DNA of 7,187 nucleotides from Gammaproteobacteria bacterium (GTDB lineage: Bacteria > Pseudomonadota > Gammaproteobacteria > Thiohalorhabdales > Thiohalorhabdaceae), in the NCBI GenBank assembly GCA_018609925.1, contig JAHEOG010000219.1, positions 1-7,187 on the forward strand, written 5' to 3'. The notes below the pieces were generated by a model. That model was not told where the DNA came from and ran no database searches. It saw only the letters and a program-made list of their open reading frames with translations. A program made the position numbers and the translations under genes. Numbering within the stretch: position 1 is the stretch's first letter; the number at the start of each line of letters is the position of its first letter. Shown in pieces: positions 1-6,025 of the stretch.

Positions 1-15
1 AACGGGGTTCCACAC

Positions 16-59
16 GGAGCCTCGAAGCGCCCAAACCTCCCTCGGAGAAACGAGGCTCC
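16..59. repeat. 9-bp inverted repeat with a competing inner hairpin
   Basis: GGAGCCTCG (16-24) and CGAGGCTCC (51-59) are perfect reverse complements separated by 26 bases. A second, mutually exclusive stem-loop, CCTCG-gagaaa-CGAGG (40-55), reuses the right arm. The repeat lies just beyond the 3' end of the minus-strand transporter gene. It could be a 3' mRNA structure or transcription stop for that gene, or belong to whatever lies left of the window. No run of T follows on either strand, so it is not a classical intrinsic terminator. Confidence 0.45.
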
Positions 60-69
60 CTTCGATGGC

Positions 70-94
70 CTTCCTGGACGACCCCCTCAGGAAG
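70..94 (-). terminator. Hairpin over the transporter stop codon, possible weak terminator
   Basis: CTTCCTG (70-76) and CAGGAAG (88-94) form a perfect 7-bp stem with an 11-base loop. Two more pairs are possible past a single-base bulge at 69 (67-68 with 95-96). The right arm contains the minus-strand TGA stop at 87-89. There is no U-tract downstream on the minus strand, so termination is only a possibility; a stable 3' structure protecting the mRNA is equally likely. A further small hairpin, GCCTC-ccc-GAGGC (94-106), lies immediately upstream inside the last codons. Confidence 0.3.
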
Positions 95-1178
95 CCTCCC
101 CGAGGCCTTTGTCGGGAATCTGTCCCCGGGTGGGGCGGCTCAGGAGGTGTGCGATGGGGCGCAGGGAGGGCACGTGGTCGCAAACGATGATCAGGGAAGC
201 GGTCAACAGCACCCCGATAAGGGCCCCTACGATCCCCCAAACCCAGCCCCAGAATACGATGGAGAGCAGCACCACGATGGGGGAGATCGCCAGGGTCCGG
301 CCTTCCAAACGCGGGTCGACGAAATTGCCGAGGACCTGCTCGATCACCGTCAGACCGGCGATGGCCAGAAGGGCCCAACCCGGACCGAATTGCAAAAGGG
401 CCACCACGGAAGGAGGGAAGACCCCGATGATCGAGCCGATGTGGGGGATGTAGTTCAGGAGGAAGATCAGCAGGCCCCACAGGAGGGCCAGGTCCACTCC
501 CAGGAGCCAGAGCCAAAGCCCCCCCGAGACCCCCGAAAGGGCGCTCACCAGGGTCTTGATGAGGAGGAATTTGCGCACCTTTTCCTCGATGGACTCCAAC
601 GAGCCGACCACGGCTTCGGCCCGTTCGGTGCCCAGTGCCTGACCCAGCTTGGCACGCCATTCCTCCGTCTCCAGCAGCATCAAAAGGACCAGGAAGAACA
701 CCAGGAGCAGGGTCAGGGTGAATACCCCGATCCGGGTGAACCCGGTTGTCAGCAGGGCGAGGGCCCGCGTGCCCAGTTCCCGAAGGGGCGGCACGGCCTC
801 TTCCAGGGGGATGTTCCGGCGTTGGGCTGTGGCCTGAAGTCGATCCCAAAGATCCCGGGCCGCCTCGGCGTAGGTCGGGGCCTTGTCGGCGATCAACCCT
901 AGGCTGGACCAGACCCCAAACGCGAGGGCGACCAGAACGGCCAGCAGGAAAAGCATGGTGAGGATCAAGCTTAAAAACCGGAGGCGGCCGGGAAGCCGTT
1001 CTTCAAACCACTCTTGCAGGGGCTGGAGGATGACTGCCACGAAGAAGGCCAGGGCCAGGGGCATGGTGACCATGGCGGTGGCCTTCAGCGCCCACCCGGC
1101 GAGGATCACCGTAATGACCGCAAGGAGGATGAGCCGGACCTTCTGGTTGCGCTCCGAGGTGGTCAGCAGCTCGGCCAT
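87..1178 (-). CDS. AI-2E family transporter (PerM/TqsA-type membrane protein)
   Basis: This 363-residue inner-membrane protein belongs to the AI-2E exporter/PerM superfamily. Known members include the autoinducer-2 exporter TqsA and cation/proton antiporters, so the substrate cannot be named from sequence. Hydrophobic segments lie at about 15-33, 36-52, 68-90, 148-169, 205-227, 229-246, 248-263, 266-283 and 298-332. A soluble, mostly helical stretch at about 95-145 matches the periplasmic region between the early and late helices in this family. Signature motifs are NYIPHIGS (242-249) and GNFVDPRLEGRTLAISP (284-300), typical of the conserved C-terminal half. Length is normal for the family. 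The ATG at 1178 is preceded by a GAGG about nine bases upstream. The gene stands alone, divergent from the unknown gene at 1394, so its neighbours give no clue to substrate. Family assignment is firm; specific function is not. Confidence 0.93.
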   Translation of the reverse strand: MAELLTTSERNQKVRLILLAVITVILAGWALKATAMVTMPLALAFFVAVILQPLQEWFEERLPGRLRFLSLILTMLFLLAVLVALAFGVWSSLGLIADKAPTYAEAARDLWDRLQATAQRRNIPLEEAVPPLRELGTRALALLTTGFTRIGVFTLTLLLVFFLVLLMLLETEEWRAKLGQALGTERAEAVVGSLESIEEKVRKFLLIKTLVSALSGVSGGLWLWLLGVDLALLWGLLIFLLNYIPHIGSIIGVFPPSVVALLQFGPGWALLAIAGLTVIEQVLGNFVDPRLEGRTLAISPIVVLLSIVFWGWVWGIVGALIGVLLTASLIIVCDHVPSLRPIAHLLSRPTRGQIPDKGLGEAS

Positions 1179-1393
1179 GGCGGATGTCCTCGTATAAGGG
1201 GGACAAGGACCTCCCAGTCTCCGGGCCAGCGATGCCCTACGAAACCGGGTAGCGGCATTGTGACGATGGGCTCGGTGGTTGGAGCATGGGAGGACAGTGT
1301 AGGATCCTGTAGAGCGCTTTGTTCGTCATCCTGCTGTGGACAGGGTCGCAAACCGGAACACGACTTCGGGGGGGATGCGGATGAGGGGATTTT
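1179..1393. promoter_or_regulatory. Divergent intergenic spacer between transporter and unknown gene
   Basis: These 215 bases separate two genes that point away from each other, so promoters for both should lie here. I could not find a convincing sigma-70 promoter on either strand. The best plus-strand candidate is TTGGAG (1279-1284) with TAGGAT (1300-1305), but the 15-base spacing is poor. The sequence contains only small inverted repeats, such as CCTG-ctgtgga-CAGG (1330-1344), and no RNA gene that I recognise. Confidence 0.3.
1383..1388 (+). promoter_or_regulatory. Ribosome binding site of the unknown gene
   Basis: GAGGGG lies five bases before the ATG at 1394. It fixes the start of the 163-residue protein and is the main support, besides frame length, that this orphan frame is translated. 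Confidence 0.6.
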
Positions 1394-1885
1394 ATGCTGT
1401 ATCGGTTGCTGTCGGTCCACGTCGCCAGCGACGGCATGCGGTATCCGCCCGGATCCTACCTGGATCTGGATGAGCACGAGGCTTCCGCCCTCGGGAGCCG
1501 CGCGGTCCCCGTTGGAGAGGGGGACGCCGGCATCCGCAGCCTCCGGGACTACCTCAAGTCCGCTTTTTCAGGGGGACCCCATTGGGCGGGGCCCGGCACC
1601 CATGCCTTCCGGGATCCGGAACTGGGGCTGATCCTCGTGCCCAACGGAAGCTTCCGGGAGGCCATCGGGGACCGGGATCCGGATCGAGTCCGTCAGGAGC
1701 TGGCCCATCAGCGCTACTTCCCCTTCCGGGAGGCCCGGGAATTGGACCCGTGGGCTACCTGGCTGGTTGGAGGGATGAAGGTGAGCGGATGGCAGCTTCG
1801 GGGCCGCATCCTTCACAAGTGGGGACCGAGCCCGGGCCCGGCGAGCTTTCCCGGAGGCGGAAAGGATCCGTCCGTGCTCGCCTAA
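1394..1885 (+). CDS. Hypothetical protein, 163 residues
   Basis: I do not recognise this protein. It begins at an ATG with a well-placed GAGGGG and ends at TAA. It has no signal peptide and no membrane segment, and is rich in charged residues, Gly, Pro and Trp, which suggests a soluble cytosolic protein. Residues 3-40 (a short strand, a GMRYPPGSYLDL turn, then DEHEASALGSRAV) recall the compact 'Y.PG..(I/L)(D/E)LDE.EA..L' module of some small phage-associated proteins. That likeness is by eye and weak. The middle (70-125) has a possible strand pair, ELGLILVPNGSF, followed by a charged helix, and the last 20 residues are Gly/Pro-rich and probably disordered. It is divergent from the transporter and convergent with the diguanylate cyclase, 48 bases apart, so it is probably its own transcription unit. 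An overlapping minus-strand frame (1568-1816) has no comparable start signal. Confidence 0.6.
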   Translation: MLYRLLSVHVASDGMRYPPGSYLDLDEHEASALGSRAVPVGEGDAGIRSLRDYLKSAFSGGPHWAGPGTHAFRDPELGLILVPNGSFREAIGDRDPDRVRQELAHQRYFPFREARELDPWATWLVGGMKVSGWQLRGRILHKWGPSPGPASFPGGGKDPSVLA

Positions 1886-1933
1886 TCTGCACCTAGCCGG
1901 AAGGCCGACTCCTGGTTCCGCCCCTCCCCCTTG

Positions 1934-3025
1934 CTATCCGAGCTCGAGGGCCCTTTCCTGCCCCTCCGGCCGGCCGGCGGCTGCCACCCGGTCCCCTCCC
2001 GCCTCCTTGGCCGCGTACAGGGCCGCATCGGCGCGCTGCAGGACCGATTCGAAGGCCTCCCCCTTGCCGCGCAGCGCAAGGCCCACGGAGAGGGACAAAG
2101 GGACCTCCTGCCCGTTGCAGACGGGTCGATTCCTTCGCAGAAGGTCCTGGATCCGCTCGGCGAAGGCGCGGCCGTCCTGGACGCGCTCCTGGACGGTCAG
2201 CACGACCAGCTCATCGCCGCCGATCCGGGCCACGGTGTCCTCGCCCCGGGTGTTCTCCAGCAAGGTGCTCGCCAGGATCTGGAGGAGGGAATCCCCGCAG
2301 GCGTGGCCGTAGGTGTCGTTGATCTCCTTGAAGTTGTCGACGTCGAGGAGCAGCAGGGCGAAGTTTTGGCGACTGAGACCGACCCTGCTCCCGGCCTCCT
2401 CCAGGCCCCGGCGATTGTAGGTCCCGGTCAGGGGATCCGTCCGGCCCAGGAGGTCGGCGTGCTCCAGCGACCTCAGGGTGATCTTCTGCATCCAGAGGAC
2501 GACCGCGGCCAGCAGGGCGGTAGCCCAGGCAACCTGCGCGATGACCGTTTCCGGGGGCAGCAGCTGCCCCGCCACGGCGGATATGAAGAAGCCCACCACG
2601 ACCCCGACCAGAAGGGCCCCTTCGCTAATCAGGAACGGGAAGATGCCGGCCAGGGCGAGGATCGCCAGCGGGGTCATGGCGTAGGCGGTGGCGAACCCCG
2701 GTGGCAGGCGGTCGAACAACCCCAGGGGAAACAGGAAGAACCCGGCGAGGAAGAGCAGGAAGACCCCCAGCGTGCCCCCGAGGACGTGGAAGCGGGTCGG
2801 AGGCGACCGGCTGAGGGCAAAGGCCCCGAAGGAGAGGAACGCGGCGATGCCGAGGCGGAAGACCACCAGCAGGGGGGATTCCTTGGTGTTCCCCAGCAGG
2901 AGCTCGTTGGGCAGGAGCCCCAGTGCGATCGCGCCCCCCATCAGGGCCATGATCCGAGCGCGGTACCTTATGTGGGCCAGGCGGGGAGCGGTGGGATGGG
3001 GGCTCGCTGGGGCGCCCTTGGCCAT
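1934..3025 (-). CDS. Membrane-anchored GGDEF diguanylate cyclase
   Basis: Predicted to make cyclic di-GMP from two GTP at the inner membrane. The 363-residue protein starts at the ATG at 3025. The frame stays open upstream to 3319, but that part is a basic, low-complexity stretch overlapping the divergent gene, so I exclude it. Residues 1-24 are basic and cytosolic. About six hydrophobic helices follow (25-42, 52-71, 80-102, 111-131, 135-155, 161-179), an unassigned membrane sensor. The GGDEF domain spans about 187-350: DPLTGTYNRR (197-206), the metal-binding LDVDNF with D228, YGHACGD (239-245), the active-site loop GGDEL (269-273), and DAALYAAKEAGGD near the end. RGED (260-263), exactly five residues before the loop, is a complete RxxD inhibitory site, so product feedback is likely. 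The last loop residue is Leu instead of Phe; the catalytic GGDE part is intact, so I expect activity. It is divergent from the GGDEF-EAL gene. Confidence 0.9.
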   Translation of the reverse strand: MAKGAPASPHPTAPRLAHIRYRARIMALMGGAIALGLLPNELLLGNTKESPLLVVFRLGIAAFLSFGAFALSRSPPTRFHVLGGTLGVFLLFLAGFFLFPLGLFDRLPPGFATAYAMTPLAILALAGIFPFLISEGALLVGVVVGFFISAVAGQLLPPETVIAQVAWATALLAAVVLWMQKITLRSLEHADLLGRTDPLTGTYNRRGLEEAGSRVGLSRQNFALLLLDVDNFKEINDTYGHACGDSLLQILASTLLENTRGEDTVARIGGDELVVLTVQERVQDGRAFAERIQDLLRRNRPVCNGQEVPLSLSVGLALRGKGEAFESVLQRADAALYAAKEAGGDRVAAAGRPEGQERALELG

Positions 3026-3258
3026 AGGTGCTGCCCTCGGTTGGCGCTCGGTAGGGGACGCTGAGTTGGATCCCGGAGGATCCGATCGTCGTCTCCCGGA
3101 GGACGGGTTCTGGTGGCATAGGGTTCCATGCGATGGGGACCGGGGGATTTCTGGGAAGACGGTCACGGAATTCGGTGCTGGGGCCCCTCGGCGAGTCCCT
3201 CGGGGGCCGGACCTCGTCCGGATAGCCAGGAGGGACCGGTAGCGAGGCCTCTCTTCCA
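3026..3258. promoter_or_regulatory. Shared spacer of the divergent c-di-GMP gene pair
   Basis: These 233 bases (287 if the GGDEF-EAL protein starts at the TTG at 3313) must hold the promoters of both the cyclase and the composite protein. No strong sigma-70 boxes are visible. The distinctive elements are a 10-bp direct repeat (3071-3103) and a GGATCC-cgga-GGATCC hairpin (3068-3083), described separately. The cyclase ATG at 3025 has GAGGG about nine bases upstream on the minus strand. Confidence 0.35.
3068..3103. repeat. 10-bp direct repeat plus GGATCC hairpin, possible operator
   Basis: TCCCGGAGGA occurs at 3071-3080 and again, identically, at 3094-3103, with starts 23 bases apart (about two DNA turns). 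The first copy is embedded in GGATCC-cgga-GGATCC (3068-3083), a 6-bp stem with a 4-base loop. Paired sites on one face of the helix in a divergent spacer fit a regulator-binding site, but no known regulator motif is recognised and chance is possible in G+C-rich DNA. Confidence 0.3.
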
Positions 3259-5388
3259 ATGGTACAAGGGATGGGCACAGCCCCTTGCCGCAGCCGGTGG
3301 AGGGAGGTGCCGTTGCCACTGCAAGAGTCGGCCTGGGACTCGAGCCTGACCGAGCACCTGGACGCCAGTACCACCCCGGCCCTGATCACCGACGCCGAGC
3401 TCGACCTTCCCGGTCCCCGGATCCTCTACGCCAATCCCGCCATCGAGGCCCTCACCGGCTATTCCCCGGACGAGCTCGTGGGGCGGACCCCACGCCTCTT
3501 CCAGGGGCCGGAAACGGAACGGGCCGTTCTCGACAGGCTCCGCGGTTGCCTGGAGGGCGGCGAGCCCTTCCTCGGCTGGACCACCAACTACCGCAAGGAC
3601 GGCACCCCCTTCCTTGTGGAGTGGGCGATCCTGCCCCTGCGGGATGAAGAGGATCGGGTCATCCGCTTCCTCAGCCTCCAGCGGGATGTCTCCGAGGAGG
3701 GAACGCAATGGGGGGGTCCCAAGGCCGAGCTCAGCAAGATCGCCGAGAATACGCCGGGTGTTATCTACCAGTTCCGGTACTGGCCCGAGACGGGCCATTC
3801 GGCCATTCCCTACGCCAGCGAGGCCCACGAGCGGGTCTTCGGGATCCCTCCCGAGGCGGTCAAAGAGGATGCAACCCCGGATTTCGAGCGGATCCATCCG
3901 GATGACCTGCCCGGGCTCTGGGAGGGCATCGGGGAGAGCGCCCGGAACCTGACCCCCTGGCACTTTCAGGGACGGGTCTTCCCGGCCAAGGACGAGACGG
4001 GGTGGGGGCCCATGGAGTGGCTGGAGGGCCAATCCACCCCGGAGCCCCTCCCGGACGGCAGCGTCCTGTGGCACGGCCACATCACCCTCATCACCGAGCG
4101 CAAGCGCCTGGAGGAGCAGCTCGAGCGCCTCGCCTACTACGATCCCCTGACGGGGCTGCCCAATCGCATGCTGATCCAGGACCGCATCGGTCAGGCCGTC
4201 GCGCGGGCCAAGCGCTCGGGCCAGCCGTTCGCCTTGCTCTACCTGGATCTGGACAACTTCAAGGACATCAACGAGGGACTCGGTCACGAGGCTGGCGACG
4301 AGCTTCTGGTGGAGGTGGGGCGTCGGCTTCGGAATTCCCTGCGGGGTCAGGACACCGTCGGGCGGTTGGGCGGCGACGAGCTGGTGGTGGTGGCGGAGGC
4401 CTTGAGGGATCGGGAGGCGGCGGAAACGGTCGCCGGCAAGCTCCAGGCGACCTTCCAGGCCCCCATCCAGCTGGGGGACCAGGTAGTCGGCATGCAATGC
4501 AGCATCGGGATCGCCCTGTATTCAGAGGACGGCAGCCAGACCCAGGAGCTGTTACGCAACGCCGACGCCGCACTGCGCTACGCCAAATCCCGCGGCGGGG
4601 ACCAGTGGGCCTTCTTCCGTCCCGAGCTGATCCGTCAGGCCACCGACCGCGTCGTGGTGGAAGCCCGCCTGCGTGAGGCCCTGGACAAGGGCGAGATCCG
4701 GGTGGCCTACCAGCCCCTCGTCCGTCTCTCCGACGAGGCGGTCATCGGCTACGAGGCCCTGGCGCGCTGGTACCACCCGTGGGAAGGGTGGATCCCGCCG
4801 GACCGGTTCATCCCGGTGGCCGAAGCGAACGGGCTCATTGAGGAGCTGGGGGAGGTGGTAGGGCGCACGGCCTGCGCGGAGGTGGCCCGTTGGGGCGCAG
4901 AAGGGGAAGCGCTCCCCTACCTGGCGGTGAACGTCTCCCCCCTCCAGATCCGGCGCCCGGAGTTCGCCGAGGCCATCTTGACCATGCACCAGGAAGCGGG
5001 TCTGCCGCCCGAGAAGCTGGAGCTGGAGATCACCGAGCAGGCCCTGATGGAGCTGGATCCGACCATCCTGACCCGGCTGGAGGAGGTGCGGGGCGAGGGC
5101 GTGCGGATCGCCATCGATGACTTCGGTACCGGCTACGCCTCTCTGAGCTACCTTAAGCACCTGCCGGTGGACCGGCTCAAGGTGGATCGGATGTTCGTTC
5201 GGGACCTGGATCGGGACCGGGGCAATCGGGCCATTGTCGCCGCCATCCTCACCCTGGCGAGGGAGTTCGGGCTGGCCCAGACCGCGGAAGGGGTGGAGAC
5301 CCCGGCCGAGGCCGCCAAGCTGAAGGCCCTGGGCTGCCAGAGCGCCCAGGGCTTCCATTTCGGCTGGCCCTCGGTCCCGGGGCGGTGA
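3259..5388 (+). CDS. PAS-PAS-GGDEF-EAL bifunctional c-di-GMP protein
   Basis: Soluble sensor protein of 709 residues from the ATG at 3259, with no membrane segment. A TTG at 3313 (codon 19) is likelier as the true start because GGAGGT sits just before it. Domains: LOV-like PAS (about 38-145); second PAS with its C-terminal motif (about 157-281, WLEGQSTPEPLPDGS); GGDEF (about 285-450) with DPLTGLPNR, LDLDNF, GGDEL (371-375) and RxxD site RGQD (362-365); EAL (about 463-709). In the EAL domain I see the EAL motif (499-501), N558, E590, D620-D621 in DDFGTGYASL, K641, E677 and Q697, the full set for metal and c-di-GMP binding. Phosphodiesterase activity is therefore expected; the GGDEF half may synthesise c-di-GMP or only bind GTP. 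The C-terminus stops 12 residues after Q697, a little short, and reads FGWP where FxRP is usual. Divergent from the membrane cyclase. Confidence 0.92.
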   Translation: MVQGMGTAPCRSRWREVPLPLQESAWDSSLTEHLDASTTPALITDAELDLPGPRILYANPAIEALTGYSPDELVGRTPRLFQGPETERAVLDRLRGCLEGGEPFLGWTTNYRKDGTPFLVEWAILPLRDEEDRVIRFLSLQRDVSEEGTQWGGPKAELSKIAENTPGVIYQFRYWPETGHSAIPYASEAHERVFGIPPEAVKEDATPDFERIHPDDLPGLWEGIGESARNLTPWHFQGRVFPAKDETGWGPMEWLEGQSTPEPLPDGSVLWHGHITLITERKRLEEQLERLAYYDPLTGLPNRMLIQDRIGQAVARAKRSGQPFALLYLDLDNFKDINEGLGHEAGDELLVEVGRRLRNSLRGQDTVGRLGGDELVVVAEALRDREAAETVAGKLQATFQAPIQLGDQVVGMQCSIGIALYSEDGSQTQELLRNADAALRYAKSRGGDQWAFFRPELIRQATDRVVVEARLREALDKGEIRVAYQPLVRLSDEAVIGYEALARWYHPWEGWIPPDRFIPVAEANGLIEELGEVVGRTACAEVARWGAEGEALPYLAVNVSPLQIRRPEFAEAILTMHQEAGLPPEKLELEITEQALMELDPTILTRLEEVRGEGVRIAIDDFGTGYASLSYLKHLPVDRLKVDRMFVRDLDRDRGNRAIVAAILTLAREFGLAQTAEGVETPAEAAKLKALGCQSAQGFHFGWPSVPGR
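3303..3315 (+). promoter_or_regulatory. Shine-Dalgarno GGAGGT and TTG, alternative start
   Basis: GGAGGT (3303-3308) lies four bases before an in-frame TTG (3313-3315). The ATG at 3259 has no comparable site. Starting here removes an 18-residue basic, cysteine-containing leader that matches no domain and leaves a natural N-terminus shortly before the first PAS domain. Confidence 0.5.
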
Positions 5389-5425
5389 TCGGAGTCCGCT
5401 CCCGCCCCGGCCCCCCAATCGGACC

Positions 5426-5438
5426 GCCGGCATCCGGC
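5426..5438. terminator. Short GC hairpin between convergent genes
   Basis: GCCGG-cat-CCGGC is a perfect 5-bp stem with a 3-base loop. It fills the end of the 50-base gap between the stops of the GGDEF-EAL gene and the small lipoprotein gene. The position fits a shared bidirectional stop, but neither side has a T-run and the stem is short, so support is weak. Confidence 0.3.
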
Positions 5439-6008
5439 TCAGGATGGCTGGAGCGAGTCGAGGATGCGCGTCACCTCCTCCCGATAGGCCCCGAAGTAGT
5501 GGTCCTGGCTACCGAGGTAGAGGACGAGGTGCAGCCGATCCGCGCCATCAATCCATCCCCGCCCCAGGACCCGGTAGGGAAGCCCGGCCTGCGAGGCGAA
5601 GGTGAGCCCGAACCGGAAGCCGCTGCGGTCTCCGAAGGGGGCCGGCTTCGGGCCTTCTGTCCGGACCTGGAAGCTCCCGGATCGAGCCAGGGCGGCGGTG
5701 ACCAGGTCCACTACGTCGTGGGCCCGCATCCAGCCCTGGTATCGGAGTCCGCTTTCGCCCCCTCCGCGCGAGGAGCCCAGCCGGTCTCCGGGCTCTAGAG
5801 GGCGATAGAAGCGCAGCTGCTGGAGCTGCGGCCCGTCCACAGTCCATAGCGCGAATCGGTCAAGTTGGACCCGGTTCCATGCCACTTCCGTTTCCACCTG
5901 GTAATGCTCGGCCGCCCTGGCCGTCCCGTCAGGGCGGGTCGGACCTTGGGCGGCACAGCCGGTAAGTGCCAGGGCCGCGGCAATGGCGATCGGGGCGAGC
6001 CGGCGCAT
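5439..6008 (-). CDS. Small outer-membrane-type lipoprotein of unknown function
   Basis: This 189-residue protein has a classic lipoprotein signal: MRR, a hydrophobic Ala/Leu stretch, and the lipobox LTGC with the lipidated cysteine at 18. Ala follows the cysteine, not Asp, which favours sorting to the outer membrane. The mature part is a mixed alpha/beta domain. It includes an ALWTVDGPQLQQLRFY stretch (53-68), a charged Gly-rich loop (74-88), a GFRFGLTF strand (130-137), a YRVLGRGW strand (145-152), and a final helix EEVTRILDSL. It resembles uncharacterised lipoproteins of proteobacteria in the 'WT.DGP.L..L.F' pattern, but I cannot name the family or a function. Its ATG shares one base with the stop of the upstream metalloprotease gene (TGATG), with AAGGAG 11 bases before the start, so translation is probably coupled to the protease. 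The protein has no obvious catalytic motif. Confidence 0.85.
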   Translation of the reverse strand: MRRLAPIAIAAALALTGCAAQGPTRPDGTARAAEHYQVETEVAWNRVQLDRFALWTVDGPQLQQLRFYRPLEPGDRLGSSRGGGESGLRYQGWMRAHDVVDLVTAALARSGSFQVRTEGPKPAPFGDRSGFRFGLTFASQAGLPYRVLGRGWIDGADRLHLVLYLGSQDHYFGAYREEVTRILDSLQPS

Positions 6009-6025
6009 CAGGAGCCCAGCTCCTT
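6006..6025 (-). promoter_or_regulatory. TGATG stop-start overlap with internal RBS
   Basis: On the minus strand the protease stop TGA (6010-6008) and the lipoprotein start ATG (6008-6006) share the A at 6008. AAGGAG (6025-6020) lies inside the last protease codons, 11 bases before the ATG. This is the usual architecture for translational coupling or re-initiation within one mRNA. Confidence 0.75.

Noticed and set aside
147..902. Long plus-strand frame (251 codons) inside the transporter gene
   Set aside because: It is antisense to a clear membrane protein, has a composition rich in Gln, Gly, Asp and His typical of a reversed hydrophobic frame, and no ribosome site or domain.
1179..1393. Sigma-70 promoters in the divergent spacer
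   Set aside because: Candidate boxes matched poorly or had wrong spacing on both strands; none is strong enough to list as a promoter.
1886..1933. Terminator between the convergent unknown gene and cyclase
   Set aside because: Only a 5-bp CGGAA/TTCCG pairing with a 13-base loop and no T-run is visible.
1931..3064. Plus-strand frame of 377 codons opposite the diguanylate cyclase
   Set aside because: It is the antisense shadow of a gene with clear GGDEF motifs; open only because G+C-rich DNA has few stop codons.
3026..3319. 98-codon upstream extension of the diguanylate cyclase
   Set aside because: The extension is basic and low-complexity, overlaps the start of the divergent gene, and the ATG at 3025 is followed directly by the basic lead-in and first membrane helix.
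3163..4497. Minus-strand frame of 444 codons opposite the GGDEF-EAL gene
   Set aside because: Antisense shadow; no domain, no start signal, and composition mirrors the coding strand.
1302..5061. Frequent GGATCC hexamers across the window
   Set aside because: They are scattered in coding and non-coding DNA, often from Gly-Ser, Asp-Pro or Arg-Ile type codon pairs, without regular spacing; apart from the pair at 3068-3083 they look like compositional chance.
4552..5433. Minus-strand frame of 293 codons opposite the EAL domain
   Set aside because: Antisense shadow of the catalytic residues of the EAL domain; no independent support.
5380..5440. Possible frameshift shortening the EAL C-terminus
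   Set aside because: The alternative frame after 5370 does not restore the usual EAL tail, so the short end looks natural.
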